Assembly: GCA_009760855.2 (NCBI GenBank) | Contig: WPIO01000002.1 | Span: forward strand, 560,001 to 624,000 | DNA length: 64,000 nt | Direction: 5' to 3' | Source of the DNA: Cristatella mucedo | Lineage: Eukaryota; Bryozoa; Phylactolaemata; Cristatellidae | Shown here: piece after piece, positions 1-11,233 of the stretch | Layout: each line of letters opens with the position of its first letter | How positions within the stretch are numbered: the stretch's first letter is position 1 | The notes under the pieces: model-generated | The model's database searches: none | What the model was told of the DNA's origin: nothing | Seen by the model: only the letters and a program-made list of their open reading frames with translations | Position numbers and translations under genes: made by a program

Positions 1-417
1 ATCACACGAATACCGAGAACCTCACCAATACTAAACCCTTGCATGACTTAAGCATAATTAGCTATGAATATAAGTTACCAGACAGCGAAGTCCTTTGAGC
101 CCACTTACATTCGTGTAAGGCTGGAGGTCTTACGGAGCAAACGTCTTCACATTGAGGAATGGAAGTCAGCTGCAAATATAGTATCAATATGGTGGCTATT
201 GAAGCCAATGGTTTCTAGCGCCAATTACTAAAGCTGTGCCAGAGAGTGTTTCTGCACTCTTTCGCATTGGTTCTATTCGGGCAGTTTGTGCTTACTGAAA
301 CCAAAAGGATCATCCCTCTACAAAGAGCTGAGGTGCAGCATGTCCGGCATTCAAGCTTGTGCTGATGAGGACAAGGCGACATGCATTGCATTCATTTTCA
401 TTTCTGACTGTATAATA

Positions 418-1435
418 ATAATAATAAAACAAGTATTTATTGTGCCATCAGAAAAACTTGATCTTTTTCTATACACTTTACATATTCTTTAAAGAAAGCA
501 TGGATCAATGATTAGTGGCAGCAATACAAAAAATGTCGTCAAGCACGCATTAGGTTAGATTTGTGACATGCACCGGCACCGGGTCAGCATTGTACAATGT
601 GGTGCCACACAGGAAAACATACAAAGGACAAATCATAATGGACCAACTGAATTGCTGTGGAATCATAGGTGCGTTTTAAAGCTTTCTTTTTAAGTCAGGA
701 ATGCTGTGACGTCAGTTGGAAGTGTGTTCCGGGCTTTGGGAGGTAAACGAATTAATTAAATAAAAGCATCTCCGAAAAAGGGTTTGAGAATTGTACTAGG
801 TGTGGCAAAACGACGCAGTAAGAACAAGCGGAAAGGTAGGATGCCTGGCTTGGTGGAGGAGTCGTTCTAATCGGTAGGCTGGGAGCCAAATAATGAATGG
901 ACCGAAAAGTAAAGTTGGCAGAACAGAATCTTTCGACGGCGATACACTGCTTGATTGGGAAACCAGTACAGGTTGACGAGAAAGTGGTGTGATGTGGCAA
1001 CTGTGACGCGCGCGACAGACAAAGCCTAGCTTCAGAATTGTGTACCAGCCAGGCAACGTTGGCCTGGATTGCACCGGCCGGTAGGACAGCAAGCAAGTGA
1101 GTGAGCTACAGAAAGTTCGAGACCCGGATGTCACAAATGCATGGACCAATTTTTTATGCATTATCTCTGTCTAAGAATACCTACATTTTCGCGATGGTCA
1201 TTGTAGGTTGCGAAAGCAGGAAGACTTGACTAATAGGAGCTGATGTAGTCATTGTAGTGAAAAGGTCCCATTGGAATAGAGCACCTAGATTACGCGGCAG
1301 TTGCAAACACGGAGATATGCTAGCACAGCCAATTTGGTTTTCAGCTGCAATTGGGGCGGGGAGGGGGGGGATTTCGCCCTCGGTTTGGCTCAATTAAGTT
1401 TAACTGACAATCTCTGCCAGGATCTCGAGCGAAGA
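418..1435 (-). mobile_element. LINE fragment (L2/CR1-like), end of reverse transcriptase and 3' tail
   Basis: On the - strand the fragment carries decayed pieces of the region after the RT domain: VHNSEARL, a broken LHWLPVKQR equivalent (CTGFPIKQ), SIHYLAPSLP, and upstream IGCASISPCLQLPRNLGALF. These match the better copy at 54955-56110 (SASIAPVESARNLGVVF, SLHSLAPAYLSDL). Frames shift several times. The 3' end is at the low coordinate, next to a TAATAATAATAA run at 412-427. Confidence 0.75.
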
Positions 1436-1926
1436 AGGTTAATATAAGACGCTTCACACAAAACAGGTCGTGGGTTTTGGTCCTGTTGGCTGGTGATCTT
1501 GTATTGCCCACTGCAAACGGCAGGAGAGTGTACAGTTAGTGACGGTTTATTAAGGCGCTATTGACTCCACATCAATGAGGGGGCGCACAATCCGCCAGCC
1601 TTTGCTATTTCTGCATATTACCAAACAAGTCCGAGGTGCCCTGGACAAAATCGCGGCAGCGCTTTTGGCCTTGAGTTGCTAGCACGGAGGCAACGAAATG
1701 TATTTGATCTAGCTCCAAGGGGAGGGCGATCGACGCGACCCCGAAAAAATAATAGCAATACTTTTAATTAATCACAAAGTTCGGGCATCAAGTTCCTCCC
1801 CCGAAGTCTTTTTATTTCACACTGTAGTCTTGCGATTTTTGCCCACCAGCAAGATGGTGCCGATCTCCAGCCATGCATTTAACAGGTATTTCAAGGCCCT
1901 TAGGGTTTGCAAGAGGGGCGATAGTG

Positions 1927-2050
1927 AAACAATATTAGCTGATTAAATCCTCATTGTGTTTATCGATGGCAAGGAGGCCATTAGGCGGCTATCAATAACG
2001 CTTGCCGTTGACCATTAAGGGTCACCCCCTCCAGGATTCGAAACTAACCT
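1927..2050 (-). repeat. tRNA-derived SINE, family B
   Basis: The top strand shows the reverse complement of the family B copies: ATATTAGCTGATTAAATCCTC, then a variable middle and AGGATTCGAAACTAACCTCC, a B-box-like segment. Similar copies are at 10755, 17995, 50105, 53862 and 59262. Confidence 0.5.
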
Positions 2051-4169
2051 CCCCCCCCGTGAAGAAGTGAAGAGCCCTAATAAAATGAACAAGGACGGGG
2101 AATGGGAATGTGTTCTCGGGCGTCCTCGGCAACTAGCCGACGGTGTATTAATCTGCCGGCAGCCGAGCGTTTAGGCCAGGAAAGAAGGGGATGGCTTTGT
2201 CAGCTGATCGCGGTATTTCTGTGCGTCTACAGAACGCCTCCCTAAGTTTTTTTAAACCAGGGCTTAGTATCTTAAACCCCGTTGTGTTGACCCAATTGGG
2301 CAGACATTCTCACACGCGGCTCGGTCTTAGTCAATGCGGAAAAAACAGGGAAAAAAAAAAAAAAAAAGAAGATTTTTAGTACGTTATAGTTCCTCGATTG
2401 TCGTGTGTGTCTCTGTGTGTGGAATGGCTTATGGCTCTCTTAAAACTCCTTAAAGTTGCAAATGTGATAAAAAAAAGGTTGCGAAGTAGGAGTTTTTTTC
2501 AGACATAAGCAGCCTGGCTGAATTACAAAGTGGCTTAATAAAACTGTACGTTTCAACATTTGAATAGTGTATGCAGGATGGCAAAGTGTTTGGATGATGA
2601 TTTAGTTAGGGCACTGTTTAAGGGTCAGAAACAAGCTAGAATAGAGAAAAAGAAGCTCTTATGAACACTTCTTGCTAGCCTAGCTATTCTCAAAGATCAA
2701 AACCAGTAGCATCCCAGGCACGAGAGAGGAGAGAGAGAGACGGGGAGAGCGAGGAAGAAGCGAGAGGAGAGATACCGGGACGAGAGCGAGAGAGAGAGAG
2801 AGAGGGGGATGCGAGGAGAGAGGGGGAGAGCGAGGGGGAGAGAGAGGAGAGAGAGACAGAGACGAGACAGAGGACAGAGGACAGGAGACAGAGAGAGAGG
2901 GGATATAGAAAACTCATGCAGATGTTTGGCTCAATGCAAGCTTGACAAGCGATCAAGTTTGTCCCAAAAGCCAAGGAGTTAGGTACCAGTTACCAGTGCC
3001 AGACCTCTGAAAAGACCAACGGAGCCAGTGTTATGCCATGACAAATTTCCAGAAAATGGGACGAAAGCGCTTCGAAAACTTGTTTTTGGATAAACGAAGA
3101 ACAAGCTTGTTCTCGAGTCTTAAACTGCGAGTTATCTGGCGGCCACATCGACGGGAAACCGGCAACGAAGTAGCCCTTGACGGTGTGCGACTTTTGAACG
3201 TAAGAGAAGACCGACAAAAGGAAAGCTCGAAAGTAGGCAATTTCAATCCCAACAGGATGACCCGAGTCTTGGTTTAGAACAGCGGGGGTTTTTAGACAGC
3301 AGGCCGTGAATCGTGGAACCGGTCGAACATCTGGCGATTGCAAAAGTGGATTTTGGGGGGGGATTTTAGCAGAAAAGGGTTTTTTTGAATATATTAGGAC
3401 AAAAAGGGTAAATGAATACTCGTTGCTGGGAAAGGAGAAGATGGAAGTTAACATTCTGGTTTGAAATTGGAGGACAAACTGGATTAAAAAATTCCAAAAA
3501 CATCAGGCAGAGAGAGAGATAAAGAGAGTAAAATGGCCCAGTGACTTCCACGTCCAGTCATCACACCCTAGAAGCTCGCTCAAGAATGTACCTGAGCAGT
3601 CCAGTCATTTGGCAGTTATCCTTTAATGAGGCTTCCAAAAAGGCAGCTACCCAATGCTGCTACGATGCCTCTTTTCCAGATGACACCGAGGCACTCGAGC
3701 TCGCTAATGTCGAGAGACAGTGGATTTCTGTGAAAAACAGGTAATGGTAAAACGCTACTAGAGTACATTTACAGAACAAAATCTTGCCAGAGCACTTTCT
3801 ATACACTATTCAATCGAATACAAATATACTGATCATAAAGTCAGAATGGTCCAAAACCGGTGTCTCTTTTGCGGGGCTAAAATAATAAAAGATAACCGAA
3901 TGCAATGAGTTCAATTCCGTGGGATACAGAAGCTCACTAGCGGTAGTGAAGGAGGAAGAAAGCCGGACAATTGTGTTGCAATCAATCAGAGCGTCCTTGG
4001 TAGTCGCAAGGCGGAACAGCTCGGCGAGCTGACTGAGATAGGACATGAAGAACTAGTGCGCAATGAACTGCTGGATGGATAGTGCTCACGTTGATGCTCA
4101 TTTTGATAAATTCAGGAAGAACGCGAGTGCCTACTGCGAGGGACGAGGCCAATGCTCCTGCATGATTTA
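2051..4169. other. No gene recognised; purine-rich repeat inside
   Basis: No coding match or tRNA is visible. An impure GA-rich tract covers about 2718-2902. Short A and T runs are scattered through the rest. Open frames here lack similarity and splice context. Confidence 0.5.
2718..2902. repeat. Impure (GA)n tract
   Basis: About 185 bases are almost only A and G on the + strand, with GAGA units interrupted by C and GGG. Confidence 0.9.
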
Positions 4170-4440
4170 TGTATGCATCTCCGTCTGTAACTCACAAAAG
4201 TCATAAAGACCGTGTGGGTGTTACGCAGGAGAGTTTTTTATATAGCACTCTAGCCTAAGCGGCTTTCTGCACGCATTCGGTCGCCAGCAGACCGTCTCAC
4301 GAAACATAGAGAAAGTGAAGCTATGGCAAGTCAGGAGAGCAGTTGGTGGTAGTAGCATAGAAGTAGCAGCTCAGGACCGCTGAAAAATGATGTGCCAAAG
4401 TCGGCGAGTAGGAGAGTAGTTGTCGTGGGCTATAGACTGC
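4170..4440 (-). mobile_element. LINE 3' fragment, tail type 2
   Basis: It begins GCATCTCCGTCTGTAACTCA and continues with CATAAAGACCGTGTGGGTGTTA and GCCTAAGCGGCTTTC. The same series recurs at 16048, 36826 and 50465. At 50465 it is the tail of a LINE with readable EN and RT domains, which fixes its nature and - orientation. Confidence 0.75.
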
Positions 4441-5030
4441 CTTGGCGAGGTATAATGAGAGCATGGTGGGAGGCTACATCTGAGTGTTTTGTATAAGCTA
4501 TATACAGAATAGTAAGTCATTCTTGAAAAACTTATCTCGTCACCTAAATAGTATGTGGTCCTTTTTGATATAACTTCAGTATAAATGCCAAAAAGTAATT
4601 CTGATTTAGTTTTGAATTTAGCTTAATTCTGAAAAATGATCCGAAATATTCAAACTATAATAAATTCGCCTCTTTTTATTGAAAATGTATAAATTATCAA
4701 AATGTCTCAATATCTGTCTAAAATCGAAAGTTTATAGGGACTCAACAACCATTTTTCTTTTGAGGCATGAATTCTTGCAAAAATAGCACTACTACTAAGG
4801 CAAAAGAAATTGTGGCGTGGCATTGGTTTCCTCTTCCTTTGCTGGCTTTCTTTTCTGCCGAAGTTTTTACGGAAGCTGCAGGTTTCGAACTGTGGATGCA
4901 TTTTTGAGTATGTGTAAAGATAGTTTCGAGAGTAAACGCGAAAAACAAATCGAGAGGAAGGCTGTGGGCAGCGTGTATGAACGCGCAACGAAGAACTTCG
5001 ACGATGCAAGGCAAGGCGAAAGTGAGGTGA

Positions 5031-5032
<2 letters not shown>

Positions 5033-5097
<65 letters not shown>
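5033..5097. repeat. (GA)n microsatellite
   Basis: Perfect GA dinucleotides for about 65 bases. Open frames across it on both strands (SLSLSL or RERERE) are by-products. Confidence 0.97.
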
Positions 5098-5099
<2 letters not shown>

Positions 5100-5289
5100 C
5101 AAACAGGGGAGCAAGGAAGTCTAAGAGTGGTATTGGGACTGATAAAGAGAGGCAAGGGCGCACGCTTAGTAATCACCGTAGAGATGCAGAACAGACTACC
5201 TCGCTGTGTTATGTCAACATTTCCAGGTATCTGGTTCGCACGAATAAATGGCGGAGCTGACATAAAAATGCTGTACTAGCCTGGCTGCA

Positions 5290-5720
5290 GGCCTTTTGAC
5301 GGAAAAATGGCGCTCGAAGCGGAGTTGTTTACAGAGTAACCAGTCATAGTGGATCTGGTGCAGTCGGTCCCAGCCTCTATGGCTCTGGCTTTTGCTGCAC
5401 GTGCTACGTGGGCTGTACCGGAGATCCGTCCGAGTCTGTTGGACAGCAGCGCACCCCAGCGGTGTGCAGCGGACGATGGAAGCGAGCAGGAGCGACGACT
5501 GCGCCGGCGGTGGTAAGGCGCGACTTGTGACGCCCAGCCTGCCGGCGCGGTTCTACAGCGCTGCACTTCGTGCAGCAAGCCAGCGCGTGCGCTCGGGCCA
5601 GCGACCCCGGGCGGAGAAAAGTGCATCAGCGGTCTTCACAACTAGCGATCGCTGGCTTGCAGTTTGCGCTACAATCGTCTTGCATTTACTGCTGCAGCCC
5701 AGCCGGTTCTGCTGAGCCGA
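5290..5720 (+). promoter_or_regulatory. GC- and CpG-rich island, possible promoter
   Basis: This stretch is clearly richer in G, C and CpG than the AT-rich sequence on both sides. It has the look of a promoter-proximal island. No TATA box or initiator can be assigned. It lies 27 kb upstream of the first confident PDE2A-like exon, so its link to that gene is only a guess. Confidence 0.3.
5476..5512 (+). CDS. Possible first coding exon (12 codons) in the CpG-rich island
   Basis: An ATG at 5476 opens the peptide MEASRSDDCAGG and runs into a strong donor, GGTG|GTAAGG, at 5513, ending in phase 1. A short first coding exon in a GC-rich island is common in animal genes. No similarity to the PDE2A N-terminus is visible, and no partner exon was found. 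Other reading: chance ATG and donor in an untranslated GC-rich region. Confidence 0.2.
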
Positions 5721-6087
5721 CTTAGAAAAATTTTGCGCGGTAGCGCGTACGCTGAAAATCGAGAAATCGAAAATTTTCAGTCGGACTTTGACGCAGCCCC
5801 CTGCTAGACCAGAGTAGTGTTTTAAACACTGGCGCGACATTTAATCTCGGTATACGTGTGGTTTACGTGGGGTGCCTCCGGCTTTGCGAGTCAGTTGAGT
5901 GCCTGTAGTAACACGCGGCGGCCCTGCCAGCTTATACCGGCACTGAGAGTGTCTCTAGCATATGGTCTGGCTCAGCACTCCATTTTCTGCTGACTGTAGT
6001 CGCTGGCTGCCGTGCGGCTTCTCATCTGTGTCGTCTGCATTACTGCGGCATCGCAATGTTATGCTTGATGGCATTTATGTATATGCA

Positions 6088-6175
6088 ATTCATTTGTATA
6101 GTGCCATAAGAGAACCTAATCTCTATTCAGGCGCTTGACGTATGCCCACGCGGCCTGGGCCACGACTGATGCATC
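6088..6175 (-). repeat. tRNA-derived SINE, family A, partial
   Basis: The top strand reads CATTTGTATAGTGCCATAAG, GAACCTAATCTCTATTCAGG and CGCTTGACG, the reverse complement of the family A/LINE shared tail. It then runs into GGCCTGGGCCACGAC, the remains of the tRNA-like part. Confidence 0.6.
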
Positions 6176-6262
6176 AAATACATTCACTTTGACCTCGGTC
6201 AGGACATTGCGAGATAGTTACCTAATCATTTGGTCCTGCTTTTCTTTGCAGTATATTTAAAA

Positions 6263-6331
6263 GCGTAGAAAGAGATTCAGTTCTCTGAAGAGGCTATACA
6301 AAATGTATTATTATTATTATATTATTATTAT
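6263..6331 (+). repeat. Shared SINE/LINE 3' tail with (ATT)n
   Basis: GCGTAGAAAGAGATTCAGTT, then CTCTGAAGAGGCTATACAAA and TATTATTATTATATTATTAT. This is the tail found at 34386, 54900 and 62520. Confidence 0.65.
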
Positions 6332-9300
6332 CGTTAGGACTTCACGGCAGATAATACGCAACCTATCACGAGGATGCCAGTGCTGGTGTAGCCCGCTGAT
6401 GGCAAATAATCTCTCGCTTCCACTCATACGATATGCTTTTATTGTCTGCACGGGACGGATAATGTTGCAGTATTTCGAAAGGAAGTCGGCACGAGCTCGA
6501 TGAGACGCTATTGTTGGCTTTCTCATCAGGATAGCATGAGTTCTTCGAGATGGTGGTGCTTTGGACTTCCTGCAGCTTCCGAATTGATGCATGGCCAGCT
6601 ATGGTTACGAAGGCGTGCTTGAGGTCAGGACTTCGCAGGATGTAGCTGCTCTTTTGAGAGCAAGTTGGCAGCGACACTGGTTTTGTCTGTGTCATTTTGT
6701 GCTGGCAAGGCAGTGTCTACCGATCTCTATAATTGCTGACTGATAGAATCCATGAAGATTTTTGTCATTAGTAAGATGGAGTCGTGTTGTCGCGAAACGA
6801 GTCGTACTCTCGAACAATTCATACCCGTTCTTCTTTCCACGTTAATATTGGTCGGTGTCGATGCCAGCACAGACCCACGTGAAGCGGTTTCGAGTGCGTT
6901 GTTTAGCATGAGGAGGTGTGGGGTTTACGCTCCAGACGCGTTGCAGTAATGCAAGATTAGCTTGTATTCCTAGTGCTGCAGTGTAGCTCTGCGCAACTAC
7001 TGTTGTGTATGCACTGGTCTACGTGGTGTGTTTTTGCTCTCACGTGCTTCCATGGAAAGATGGGGCTAATGCAGGCGAGTTTCGGCCGCATGGCTTACAG
7101 GGCGGCTGTTGTCGTAGGTGGCAAGCCGTGATCCGTGACCGAAGCCTCAAGCGACTGGAGAGCCAGCCAGCACTGACCTGCCGTAGCAAGATTCCTCACG
7201 TTGCCAGTAGTTTGTGAGGATGCCTCCAGTTCGATCCTTGCACTTTCTGCCGATCCGGACACTTGCACTGGTGTTTGTCTGTTTGTTTCTTTATTCGTAC
7301 TGATAGAGGTCAGACGCCGCAGTCACGTGGCTGACATTTGTGCTTATTGTTTTCACTTGATTTTTCTCTTTTGTTAATGTGAGCACATTTTTAGGGTGTC
7401 AGACGACCCGGGTAAGCTGGTACGTGCGCACCTCTCTGGCACTGTTCAGCCAGCAACATATGAGCCAGCACATTCAGCTGTCTGCTTGCATCATCGTCGA
7501 TTCGGTTCTAGAAAACCGATGGCCCGAGCGTGGGCGTGTTTGGTGCTGTTTTAGGAGGCCCTGATGGTCTTGTGCGGTCTGCTCCAGAGCTTTTCCGGAC
7601 TTGTGCTCGGCTGGTGCCAAGAGACTCAGCAGTGATGCTACAACCTTGGAGACAGTGATGCTTTGCATTGGTAGGACCAATCTCCTCTCTCGTTTCTCCT
7701 TTGCTCTCTCTATCTCTCTCTTCTCTCTCCTGTGCATGAGGTTCTTTGAGTCTCTCTCTCTTTGTCTGTGACTGGTCACTTGCTCCCACAGCCTTAACTT
7801 CCCATTCACGGTGTGTTGTCTTGTGATGGTAGCTGCTGCTTTAATGCCTATTACTAACTATGCGTGCCTTGCTGCGAGATGAAGTAGGGCATGCAACGAA
7901 TTGTGCTGACTATGCTCCAGCTCACGTCCGTGCGTGCAGCTGTTTCTGTATTGCTACCGTGTATCATGCTGGAGGCGTGCACACGTGTGCGGGCGCTGCG
8001 GGTGAATGCAAGTGTGCATCAGTAGAACCTTTTGGCTGTCCAATCCTGGCTATCTCGTCTTCCCGATTGCATAGGACCTTTTTGCAGCACGCTTGCATGC
8101 TTGGTGCAGCTGTCTGTCGCGCGGCAGCATGCAGTGCAACGGTATGGTCGTGAGAGGTGGGGGTGTGGGAGGTGTGCTGCCTATCTTGCTGGTGGGTAGA
8201 TTGGTGTCAGTGCACTCCGGCACAATCGGTGTCCCACGGGTCACTAGCTCTTCTAAAGGGTGGCAAGTTGTTATCGAGCGATTGACAAGTTGACCATTAC
8301 CTGCCTTAGATGGCACTCATCGTGCATTGCTTGGAGCAGTTTTGGTGGCGCCAGTTGTGCAGAGTCGCCTAATGCCACTGCTCCACGATATTGGGTGCTA
8401 TCTGGATTCCAGTGTGTAAAGCGGTCTCTTGAGGATTTAGATGGGAGTCCTCCCTGAACAAACTTCTTTTCGGGTCTGTTCAGATATCTTCTTGCTGCAG
8501 CTCAGGTCCATTTCCGGACCGTGCAGATATTTGAGATGGATTCAGAGGTTTTAGATGAGGTTACATCCGTCTTGACGCTTTCACTCAGCACCTTTTGGCT
8601 CAACCCACCATAGTCTGATCCCCCTGCTGGTCACGGAGCGCTTAGCTGCTCAGTAGCACTGTGTAAGCAAGCATCACTGTCCTACATCGATGCCTAGGTC
8701 CACACACATGGGGCTGCACCTCATTTGCTGCCACTCCAGCAGCCTTCTAGCTCAAGACTGTTTATTTTACACACAGTACTAAGACCAGATCTAAAGGGCA
8801 AAAGAAAACCGTCCGCATATAGACTTATGCTCCTGAAATGCCAGCTGCTGCGTCGTTGTGTCTCTGGCCAGGAAGCTTACGAGATGGCAGGAGCTTATGG
8901 CATTCCTGGAGCAGTGGGCATGCCGCGCCACTTGTTCTCTGCGTTGACGGCGGGCGGCGCCCACGATGAGATGGCGGAGTAGTTTTGGCTGCCGTTCTCA
9001 TCCAAAAGAAAATCCAAGCTGACAGGGCGTTGGCTGTGTCCAGCATGCTTTACGATCTCTGTTTTCCATCCTGCTTTAAGGGCATCATCTTCGTTGTGAA
9101 GAATGGGATGGCTTCCGCCATGATCAGCAGGAAGAAGGCCGTGTGCTCGTTGATCAATGATGAGGTCAGCTCTGGAGGCTGTCTCTGGAGCCTGGTCACC
9201 CTGCTGGAGGGCTACTGTACATGCACTCGTAGCAGGGCCTTTCAGTGCCCATCGCGTATGCCCTTACCGCAGCCATTGCTAAAATGCACCTGCCGTCCGC

Positions 9301-9339
9301 CCACTGCCCACTGCACCACGCAATCGCAGACTTTCAGTC
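6332..9339. other. No gene recognised
   Basis: No exon of the PDE2A-like gene and no other family could be read. A pyrimidine-rich CT stretch lies at about 7675-7765. The part 8870-9230 has balanced, codon-like composition and open frames on both strands, but no recognisable protein. Confidence 0.4.
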
Positions 9340-9840
9340 ATGCCGGACCACCCTTAGCCAATACCCATACCCATGGCTTCATATCCATACCCACACCCAT
9401 ACCAGATCACCTTGTTCTTGCCAGAGACGGTGTCTCCGGATCATAGATAGAGCGTCTCTCCATCAACGAGCTTATGCTTCTTCAGCTGGCATCGTCGATG
9501 GCGGTGAGTTTCGACGTCCATCGCATGATTCGGAGGTGACTGGCTAATTTCGATTTAAACTGCAGCCCCTCGTCCCGACGATCAGGCTGACAGCGCGAAT
9601 CATGGTAGACCCGGTGATGATCAGAACTCGGCCAAAAACTCTGAATCGAAATCCGCCTTTGACCACGCACACAAGAACTGCTGGCAGACTCAGGCGAGCT
9701 TTGGACTCCCAAAGACACCCTAAGTGGGATTTTAGGGAGGCCAATACCCACCCCACGCCCACCCAGTACCACGTATCGGTGTGGTATGGAAGCAGGTTTG
9801 GAGTGTGGATTGCCCAGTTGGGGCTGTGACCCATGAGAGG
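9340..9840 (-). repeat. Unnamed dispersed repeat with CCCATA/CCCAC arrays (family C)
   Basis: CAATACCCATACCCATGG and CATACCCACACCCATACC near 9358-9408, plus CCAATACCCACCCCACGCCC near 9741-9762, bracket a 330-base middle. The reverse complement of that middle (GGGTATTGGC, GTTCTT, AGAGTTTTTGGC, TCGGGACGA, in this order) matches 31618-31800 on the + strand. No protein was recognised. Confidence 0.65.
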
Positions 9841-10754
9841 CCAAAAACCAACACCTCCGCCCGGTCAAGATCCTGCCTGGCCCGACCACAGAGCATCACC
9901 GGAGTACTGAGCAGCAGCAGAGCTGCAAAGGTATTCGAGAGTCCTCAATGTGCTCACAGCAGAGGCAGCAAACTAGTTCGAAGTTAGTGCGGATCAAGTG
10001 GCTGTCCCAGTGATCCTGTTTTATATATCTGAAACCTAAACGTGATGCTATCTGTCGAGCTGTCGTGCAGTAAGGTGCCACTTTGGCCCATCACTTGACT
10101 GCTAGGACAGATATCAGCAATACTTTTGAGAGATAGATAGCCTTACTGTGTGTGGGGAAGGGACGAGAAGGCGCAATGGGACGACATGTCAGCATTGGCA
10201 GTTTCTGACAGAGTGTGAATCCGTGGTGGTGACAGTTGTGCACCTGCTCCAGTCCAGCTAGTATTTATGTGTACTGCATGAGTGTGCGCACATGCGTGAG
10301 TAAATATATCTGTGTGAGGCACTTGCACGTGTGGCACGCGTCTGTGACTGCTTGCTTTGTTGCATTTATCTGTCAGTGCACTGTCCTGATCAGAGAACGG
10401 TCATTTGTTGCTGTCATGCACCCTAGTTTCGTATGACTGTTGTGAGCTTTCCGAATAGCAAATCTGTCGACATAGAGCCAGGGTAGCCATCGCTCTCTAC
10501 CTCAACTGCTCCCTGAAAACCTCTCAAAGCAAGATGCGGTGCTTAGCGATTGTCCCTGATACTTTCGACGAGGCAGCACCTAGGGCGCCCGCTCCGGACT
10601 GATCAAATACCGTGCGGGTCTCCTCAGAGACCACTTTATGCTCTTTGGCAATCAGGTACATAAATACTTATATTTAATAAATCCCCTAAATAAATACCAG
10701 CACCAGCACTTCGTGCTACCAGATTAGTGTTGCACGTCGTCAAGAGCGACAGAA

Positions 10755-10856
10755 GGCGCTCTATATGACTATCACCACCACTTGCAGTAGAGCGATAAAA
10801 GGATCGCCCATCGCGAGGATTCGACCTACAGCCTCGGGACTAGAGGTCGTGAAAAG
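10755..10856 (-). repeat. tRNA-derived SINE, family B, diverged
   Basis: It contains AAAGGATCGCCCATCG, GAGGATTCGACC and CGGGACTAGAGGTCGTG, in the same order as the copy at 53862. Confidence 0.45.
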
Positions 10857-11191
10857 CAACCTTGATAGCACCTAGTATATCGCACGGCTTGCAGATCATA
10901 TATTGCTGCTCAAAACGTGAAGGCCATGGGTGGATCTCCATCAGCGACTGGCAGTGTCATTCGGCAGAAGGCACAATCATCCGGCACTGAGAGAAATCCC
11001 AGAAAGATGCATGTGAGCAGCACAGGAACAAAGCCCTGAGCCCAGGTCCAGCTGTTCGCTCTATGTCGGTGCCTCAAACATCATATGAGTGTAAGTAAAG
11101 ACAGCTATTCAGATGAAACAGGGATGCAAAGATCAGCAGTGCTAAATAGCTGCCAGCGAGCGAGAAAGTGAGCGAGTGTGAGAGAGAGAGA

Positions 11192-11233
<42 letters not shown>

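Noticed and set aside
8870-9230. Possible processed pseudogene with open frames on both strands
   Set aside because: No frame gives a recognisable protein, so no claim can be made.
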